The notes below the pieces were generated by a model that ran no database searches, was not told the DNA's origin, and was given only the letters and a program-made list of their open reading frames with translations. Of a DNA stretch of 17,626 nucleotides, positions 13,751 to 17,626 are shown in pieces. A program made the translations under genes and the position numbers. How positions within the stretch are numbered: the stretch's first letter is position 1; every line of letters begins with the position of its first letter. The stretch spans positions 1-17,626 of the forward strand of contig CAZIOT010000028.1 in NCBI GenBank assembly GCA_964540965.1, given 5' to 3'. This DNA is from JADYZU01 sp964540965 (GTDB lineage: Bacteria > Pseudomonadota > Alphaproteobacteria > Rhodobacterales > Rhodobacteraceae).

Positions 13751-15556
13751 GGCCGGCAGGTCGGGCTTTGTGCGGGTTTCGGTGCGGCGCGGGAAGGTGA
13801 TGGTGACCCGCACCCTGCCGTCGGCATCGGTCACGGTCATCGTGCCGAAGATCTGCAGCACGAAGGCGCGGATCAGCCGTCCGGCGATAATCTCGGGCAC
13901 ACCCTGGCCATCGCCGGTCAGGGCGCCGCGCGCGGTGTCGGACCCGGTGATGGCAAGGCAGGCGCGGTCGTCGTCCAGGGTGTCGAGCGTCACCCGCACC
14001 AGCGCCACGTCCTCGCCCGGTTCGGTCGCCGGAAAGCAGGACAGGATTTCGGCCAGCAGCAGCGCCAGCGGCACCGCCTGTTGCGGCGACAGCTTGAGCG
14101 GCGCAAGGTCGGCCTCGATGGCATCCCGGCGGCCAAAACGGCCGTGGATGGCGGCGATCTTGGCGATGACCTCGGACATCAGCGAATCGACCGGCACCTC
14201 GGACCGGCCGGCGACGCGATACAGGCCGAAATGGACGGTCGACAGGCTCATCACCCGGTCGTGCAGGTTTTCCAGGATCTCGCGCATCTCCTCGGGCGGG
14301 TTTTCCCTCAGGTGCATCCGCAGGATCGAGGCGATGAGTTGCAGGCTGTTGCCGGTGCGGTGGTGGACCTCGCGCAGCAGCACCTCTTTCTCGTGGACCA
14401 GGTTTTCAAGGTCGGCCTCGTCGCGCAGGATCGTCGCCGTCATCGTCGCATAGGTCTCGGCCAGCGAGGCGATCTCGGTCGGGGGATGGTCAAGCCGCAG
14501 CGGCGGCAGGTTTCGCGCCCCGCCGGTGAAGGCCAGCATCGACCGCGACAGCCGCCGCAGGTGCCGCGTCACCAGACGTTCCGAGGCGAGCAGCGCCACC
14601 GCCAGCCCGGCGACCCACATCAGCACCGGGAACACATAGGGCGAGGATGTCAGGCCGCTGGTCGCCGACTGCACCGGCCATGACCCCAGGAGGAACAAAT
14701 CGCCCTGCACCGGGACCACGGCGAACAGCCGCGGGCTGCCGCGCCAGGACGTGCCTTCGAAGGCAATCGGTCCGGCATCGGCCAGCTCTGCCAGCGGCCG
14801 GCCGCGCGGCAGCCGGGTCGGCGCATCCTCGACCCCGGTGGTCGAGGTCAGGACGGTGCCCTCGCGGTCGAAGGTGATCAGCGCGACCGGATCGTCGGTA
14901 AGATCGGGCGACAGCCGGCGCGACATCTCCATCGTCTGGTGCGGCACGGAAATCGACACGAAACCGATCCTCTGCCCGCCGGCATCGAAAACCGGATGCG
15001 AGATCCCGACGACCGAGGTGCCGGACACCGGGCCCAGGCGGTTGATGACCATCACCGGATCGGTGCTGCCGGCCATGTCGTCGAACAGCGGCTGGCCGTT
15101 GAAGTCGAAACGGTGCCCGTCCGACGCGCAGGTCATCAACCCCGACAGCGGCACATAGGCGACAAGCGAAGCCTCGGGTTCTGCCAGTGCCGCGGCATCC
15201 ATCATCGCCCGGCAGGCGGCCGGATCGTCAAGATGGGGCACCACCGCCTGCGCCAGAACCCGCGCCGCTGTCTGCGCCGACTGGATGATGCGGATTTCCT
15301 CCGATGCGGCCTGAACCGTCTCGCCCAGGATCGCGTCAAGCGCCACCTTGCGCGCCTGATCCGAGACACGGACGGTCTGGCCGATGGCCAGAAGGCCCAG
15401 CGGCAACAGCGCCAGGATCATCATCAGCCCGAGAAGCGGGCCGATTCCCGGCACCAGCCCGGCAAGCCAGCCCCCGCGCGTCGTGACCGACGGCGGGGGC
15501 ATTGCACCCTCGTCGCTGTCGCGGCGGGGTGGGGCGGACGGATCTTCAGGCGTCAT
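13742..15556 (-). CDS. membrane HisKA_2 histidine kinase homologue, degenerate ATPase (PhyK/PhyP-like)
   Basis: A 604-residue inner-membrane sensor. TM1 is at about 38-60. A periplasmic sensor spans about 61-305 and resembles a Cache/PAS fold (SLVAYVPLSGL, VVGISHPVFDAGGQRIGFVS). TM2 is at about 307-325, followed by a HAMP-like linker to about 380. The HisKA_2 dimerisation domain has the expected H399 in REVHHRTGNSLQLIASIL. The ATP-binding domain is decayed: the N-box position (normally NELxxNAxKHA) reads LLLAEILSCFPA and lacks both asparagines, and the usual DxGxG region reads ITGSDTARG, with only GDGQGVP nearby. Autophosphorylation is therefore doubtful. As I recall, the Sphingomonas regulator PhyP, a negative regulator acting as a PhyR phosphatase, has the same kind of decay. 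Its ATG overlaps the ecfG stop (ATGA), so it belongs to the nepR-ecfG operon. PhyR is the obvious partner. Confidence 0.85.
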   Translation of the reverse strand: MTPEDPSAPPRRDSDEGAMPPPSVTTRGGWLAGLVPGIGPLLGLMMILALLPLGLLAIGQTVRVSDQARKVALDAILGETVQAASEEIRIIQSAQTAARVLAQAVVPHLDDPAACRAMMDAAALAEPEASLVAYVPLSGLMTCASDGHRFDFNGQPLFDDMAGSTDPVMVINRLGPVSGTSVVGISHPVFDAGGQRIGFVSISVPHQTMEMSRRLSPDLTDDPVALITFDREGTVLTSTTGVEDAPTRLPRGRPLAELADAGPIAFEGTSWRGSPRLFAVVPVQGDLFLLGSWPVQSATSGLTSSPYVFPVLMWVAGLAVALLASERLVTRHLRRLSRSMLAFTGGARNLPPLRLDHPPTEIASLAETYATMTATILRDEADLENLVHEKEVLLREVHHRTGNSLQLIASILRMHLRENPPEEMREILENLHDRVMSLSTVHFGLYRVAGRSEVPVDSLMSEVIAKIAAIHGRFGRRDAIEADLAPLKLSPQQAVPLALLLAEILSCFPATEPGEDVALVRVTLDTLDDDRACLAITGSDTARGALTGDGQGVPEIIAGRLIRAFVLQIFGTMTVTDADGRVRVTITFPRRTETRTKPDLPAGT

Positions 15557-16122
15557 GCGGCGGCAGTAACCGATCGGCTGATGACAGCCCGCGTACTGCC
15601 ATCGGTCTCGGAAAACAGCCCTTCATTCTCACCCAGATGCAACAGTTCGGCCAGACGCTTGCGGGCGCGGCTCGCCCGTGACTTCACGGTGCCGGTGGCG
15701 ACCCCCATCATCGCGGCCGCCTCCTCGCAGGAATATCCCGAGGCACCGACCAGGATCAGCACCTCGCGGTGTTCGGGGGAAAGCTGGTCGAAGGCGCGCT
15801 GGAAATCGCCCATCGCCAGCCGCCCGTCATGGGCCGGGCCTTCGAACAGGGTGGCGGCATGGGCGCCATCGGGGTCGGGCACCTCGCGCCGGCTCTTGCG
15901 CAGGGCAGAGTAATAGGTGTTGCGCAGGATGGTGAACAGCCAGGCTTCGAGGTTGGTGGCGGGGTCGAACTTGTCCATGTTCGACCAGGCCTTGAGAATG
16001 GTTTCCTGCACCAGGTCGTCGGCCTGACTTGTATTGCGCGTCAGGCTGATCGCAAAGGCCCGCAACTTTGGCAGGCAGCCCGCCAGCCGCTCGCGCGGGT
16101 CGGGCAGGGCCGCGGCTGTCAT
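15553..16122 (-). CDS. ecfG: general stress response sigma factor EcfG
   Basis: An ECF sigma factor of 189 residues. Region 2 is at about 13-80 (KLRAFAISLTRNTSQADDLV, QETILKAWSNMDKFDP, AWLFTILRNTYYSALRKSRR), and its RNTYYSALRKSRRE is typical of the EcfG group. Region 4 is at about 112-160 (LSPEHREVLILVGASGYSCE, then GVATGTVKSRASRARKRL, the DNA-binding helix-turn-helix). It directs RNA polymerase to GGAAC-N16-CGTT promoters. In unstressed cells it is held by NepR, and phosphorylated PhyR releases it by binding NepR. The ATG at 16122 overlaps the nepR stop (ATGA), with AAGGAG upstream inside nepR. Its own TGA overlaps the start of the kinase homologue. The operon has a sigma-EcfG promoter, so it is positively autoregulated. 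Residues 165-189 form a short tail beyond region 4. Confidence 0.95.
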   Translation of the reverse strand: MTAAALPDPRERLAGCLPKLRAFAISLTRNTSQADDLVQETILKAWSNMDKFDPATNLEAWLFTILRNTYYSALRKSRREVPDPDGAHAATLFEGPAHDGRLAMGDFQRAFDQLSPEHREVLILVGASGYSCEEAAAMMGVATGTVKSRASRARKRLAELLHLGENEGLFSETDGSTRAVISRSVTAAA

Positions 16123-16274
16123 TCCGGCGACTCCTTGCTTTTCAGCTGGTCGAGCAGCGCCTTGAACCGCTCGGGCACCTCCTCGTCCAGTGCGGCCTGG
16201 TAGACTTTCTTGAGGTTTTCATCGATCTGGGCCCGGATCGGGGATTTGCCCGCGGGTCTGGGGTGTAGTGACAT
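16119..16274 (-). CDS. nepR: anti-sigma factor NepR
   Basis: Anti-sigma factor of EcfG, 51 residues, found by translating the gap upstream of ecfG. A basic N-terminal stretch of about 16 residues (MSLHPRPAGKSPIRAQ) leads into the two-helix NepR core, IDENLKKVYQAALDEEV and PERFKALLDQLK (17-46). The VPERF turn and leucine pattern are characteristic of the family. NepR binds EcfG and, after stress, is captured by the sigma-like domain of phosphorylated PhyR. The N-terminal tail is at the short end for NepR proteins. The start ATG at 16274 has AGGA about ten bases upstream, and the TGA overlaps the ecfG ATG. Nothing else in the window resembles it. Position between phyR and ecfG is the standard arrangement for this cassette. 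Confidence 0.93.
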   Translation of the reverse strand: MSLHPRPAGKSPIRAQIDENLKKVYQAALDEEVPERFKALLDQLKSKESPE

Positions 16275-16299
16275 CTCGTCAAGTTCCTGCCGGTTTCAG

Positions 16300-16324
16300 G
16301 GAACCAAACGTGCCCTGCGGCGTT
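16300..16324 (+). promoter_or_regulatory. sigma-EcfG promoter of phyR
   Basis: GGAAC at 16300-16304, 16-base spacer, CGTT at 16321-16324, 35 bp before the phyR ATG. It occupies the same DNA as the minus-strand nepR promoter. Confidence 0.85.
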
Positions 16325-16331
16325 CGGTTCC
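16307..16331 (-). promoter_or_regulatory. sigma-EcfG promoter of nepR-ecfG-kinase operon
   Basis: On the minus strand GGAAC (16331-16327), 16-base spacer, CGTT (16310-16307), 32 bp before the nepR ATG at 16274. It implies positive autoregulation of ecfG together with its anti-sigma factor. Confidence 0.85.
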
Positions 16332-16359
16332 CTGAAAACTGAAACGGGGAGCGAAATTC

Positions 16360-17169
16360 ATGAATACCGGCAAGGGTGTGGATCTGTCGACAACCGTCGC
16401 CCGGCAACTGCCCTATCTGCGCCGCTATGCCCGTGCGCTGACCGGCAGCCAGACCAGCGGCGACAGCTATGCCATCGCCGCGCTCGAGGCGGTCCTGGCC
16501 GATCCCGCGATCATCGCCGCGGCCGAGGATCCGCGCGTCGCCCTGTTCGGGGTGTTCCATTCGGTCTGGGCCAGTTCCGGCGCCCCGGTGGCCGAGGCCG
16601 ACAGCCGCATCTCTGCCGCGGCGCAGGCGCATCTTTCCCGCCTGACCCCGAACTCGCGCGAGGCGCTGCTTCTGCATTCGATCGAGGGCTTCAGCCTGGC
16701 CCAGATCGGCGCCATCATCGGCGGCGACGAGGACGAGGCGCGCGCCCTTGTCGACCGCGCCCTGCGCGAGATGGAGGATTCGGTGCGCGGCCGCGTGCTC
16801 GTGATCGAGGACGAGGCGATCATCGCGATGGATATCGCCGCCATCGTCGAGACGATGGGCCATTCGGTGACGGGCATCGCCCGCACCCGCAGCGAAGCGG
16901 TCGATCTTGCCGCGCGCGACCGGCCCGACCTGATCCTTGCCGACATCCAGCTTGCCGACAATTCCTCGGGCATCGACGCGGTCAACGACATCCTGGCCCA
17001 GTTCGACGACCTGCCGGCGATCTTCATCACCGCCTTCCCCGAACGGCTCCTGACCGGAGAGCGGCCGGAACCCGCCTTCCTCATCAACAAGCCCTATACC
17101 GAGGAGCAGGTGCGCTCGGCCGTCAGCCAGGCGATGTTCTTTTCCTCGACCGAAACGCTGTCGGCCTGA
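16360..17169 (+). CDS. phyR: general stress response regulator PhyR
   Basis: Anti-anti-sigma response regulator of 269 residues that acts by partner switching. The N-terminal sigma-like domain (about 10-140) mimics EcfG regions 2 and 4, including QLPYLRRYARALTGSQTSGD and LTPNSREALLLHSIEGFSLA. The C-terminal receiver (about 144-262) has acidic residues E150 and D151 in VLVIEDE, phosphoacceptor D195 in LILADIQLAD, T224 in FITAFPERLLTG and K244 in INKPY; all are intact. On phosphorylation the sigma-like domain is exposed and binds NepR, freeing EcfG. The ATG at 16360 has GGGGAG eight bases upstream. It is divergent from nepR and preceded by an exact sigma-EcfG promoter, so it lies in its own feedback loop. 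An rRNA operon follows on the same strand, with no convincing terminator between. Confidence 0.95.
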   Translation: MNTGKGVDLSTTVARQLPYLRRYARALTGSQTSGDSYAIAALEAVLADPAIIAAAEDPRVALFGVFHSVWASSGAPVAEADSRISAAAQAHLSRLTPNSREALLLHSIEGFSLAQIGAIIGGDEDEARALVDRALREMEDSVRGRVLVIEDEAIIAMDIAAIVETMGHSVTGIARTRSEAVDLAARDRPDLILADIQLADNSSGIDAVNDILAQFDDLPAIFITAFPERLLTGERPEPAFLINKPYTEEQVRSAVSQAMFFSSTETLSA

Positions 17170-17384
17170 CCAGAGGGGCGCGGCGCCCGGGGAACCGGCC
17201 GCGCCGCGCTGATTCCGGGGTGATTCACCGCGCGACGGCGCATCCCGCGATTTTCGCGCCCCTTGCGGGCGGTCAAAGCGGGGTGCGACGGCGTGACATT
17301 GCTGCGGAGCGTCTTGTAACCATTTGATGAATAACGATTTCATCGAAATGTTGCGAAAACTTCGTGCGACCGTGAAAAAAGGTG
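17170..17384. other. intergenic region between phyR and the rRNA promoter
   Basis: This 215-bp stretch holds no credible gene. It begins with a GC-rich potential stem, GGCGCGGC (17177-17184) and GCCGCGCC (17198-17205), with a 13-base loop and no T-tract, so termination after phyR is uncertain. From about 17310 to 17380 it becomes AT-rich, with A-runs and the imperfect inverted repeat AACGATTTC...GAAATGTT. That suits an upstream activating (UP or Fis-like) region for the rRNA promoter. Confidence 0.5.
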
Positions 17385-17413
17385 TTGCAGCCGCCAGCCG
17401 CTTTGCCTAGAAG
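17385..17413 (+). promoter_or_regulatory. rRNA operon promoter
   Basis: TTGCAG at 17385-17390 and TAGAAG at 17408-17413 are separated by 17 bases, a good housekeeping-sigma promoter. An A-run (17375-17380) lies just upstream. Transcription should begin near 17420. Position before the boxA-containing leader supports the call. Confidence 0.75.
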
Positions 17414-17419
17414 CCCCTT

Positions 17420-17626
17420 CACCGGCGGCGCTGACGACAACGACAGCGACTGACGGGGCGCGGCGGAAGGCGGATGCGACAGCAGAAGTCAGCCAAGGCG
17501 ACGACAATCTGAGGTTTGATCGGGCTGATGCGCCGCGACTTGGCGCTGAGGTTCGGTTTTTGCTTCGGGTTCGCTCTTTGAAACGATAGATATCTGAAGG
17601 GATATGCGGGCGGTTTGGTTCATTCG
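17420..17626 (+). other. rRNA operon leader (16S gene begins beyond the window)
   Basis: The right edge is the untranslated leader of an rRNA operon. It contains a small stem, GCGCC (17530-17534) with GGCGC (17542-17546), and the antitermination boxA GCTCTTTGAAA at 17573-17583. It ends in sequence that I recall from the region just before 16S in Rhodobacter/Paracoccus-type genomes (GATATCTGAAGGGATATGCG, then GGCGGTTTGGTTCATTCG). The mature 16S start is not reached. Confidence 0.75.
17573..17583 (+). promoter_or_regulatory. boxA antitermination element
   Basis: GCTCTTTGAAA matches the bacterial boxA core (E. coli TGCTCTTTAACA) that loads NusB/NusE for rRNA antitermination. It lies about 155 bases into the leader. 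Confidence 0.7.

Larger units (their letters stand above)
16294..16337. repeat. 44-bp palindrome holding two opposed sigma-EcfG promoters
   Basis: Inverted repeat with 17-base arms (16294-16310 and 16321-16337), 16 of 17 positions paired, around a 10-base centre. The outer 12 bases, TTTCAGGGAACC and GGTTCCCTGAAA, are perfect. Each arm contains the GGAAC of one promoter and the CGTT complement of the other, so the palindrome is the two promoters. Confidence 0.9.

Noticed and set aside
17177..17205. Stem after phyR as an intrinsic terminator
   Set aside because: A 13-base loop and no T-tract on the plus strand; recorded only as a possible structure.

Overview
The window is GC-rich DNA from an alphaproteobacterium. 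The PhyR-NepR-EcfG general stress response cassette is confined to Alphaproteobacteria. The rRNA leader at the right edge (TTGCAG-N17-TAGAAG promoter, boxA GCTCTTTGAAA, then a stretch ending GGGCGGTTTGGTTCATTCG) looks to me like Rhodobacterales, for example Paracoccus or a relative. That last placement is from memory and not from a search. I recognise 19 protein genes; no tRNA, CRISPR array, insertion sequence or prophage is visible.

Left part (1-7975), metabolism and transport. An EamA-type exporter (49-933, -) is divergent from a hydroxypyruvate isomerase-like TIM barrel (1002-1757, +). A DHA2-type MFS exporter (1826-3298, -) lies behind a cardiolipin synthase-like phospholipase D (3378-4814, -). 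A soluble PAS-HWE histidine kinase (4930-5955, +) runs into, and overlaps by 24 bp, a SulP anion transporter with a STAS domain (5932-7647, -). A small XRE regulator (7724-7975, -) precedes the SulP gene.

Right part (7976-17169), a general stress response (GSR) island. The core is phyR (16360-17169, +) facing away from nepR-ecfG-histidine kinase homologue (16274 down to 13742, -). The last three are joined by two ATGA stop/start overlaps. NepR is only 51 residues and was found by translating the gap upstream of ecfG. Around the core sit an AI-2E-family membrane protein with an unusual C-terminal extension, an unknown two-gene operon, a DUF1328 small membrane protein, a three-gene YqjD/YqjE/DUF3618-like membrane operon and a CsbD-family protein.

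The main discovery is regulatory. Seven exact copies of the sigma-EcfG promoter GGAAC-N16-CGTT occur. Each points at the start of one of these transcription units, and I found no exact copy elsewhere when reading both strands by eye. Two copies overlap on opposite strands inside a 44-bp palindrome between nepR and phyR, so the anti-sigma/sigma operon and the response regulator share one stretch of promoter DNA. The histidine kinase homologue in the nepR operon has a HisKA_2 phosphoacceptor region but a decayed ATP-binding domain, which suggests a PhyR phosphatase and not a kinase. The soluble PAS-HWE kinase at 4930 has an intact catalytic domain and is a candidate activator, though this is inference only.

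The last 450 bases are the promoter and leader of an rRNA operon; the 16S gene itself begins beyond the window.
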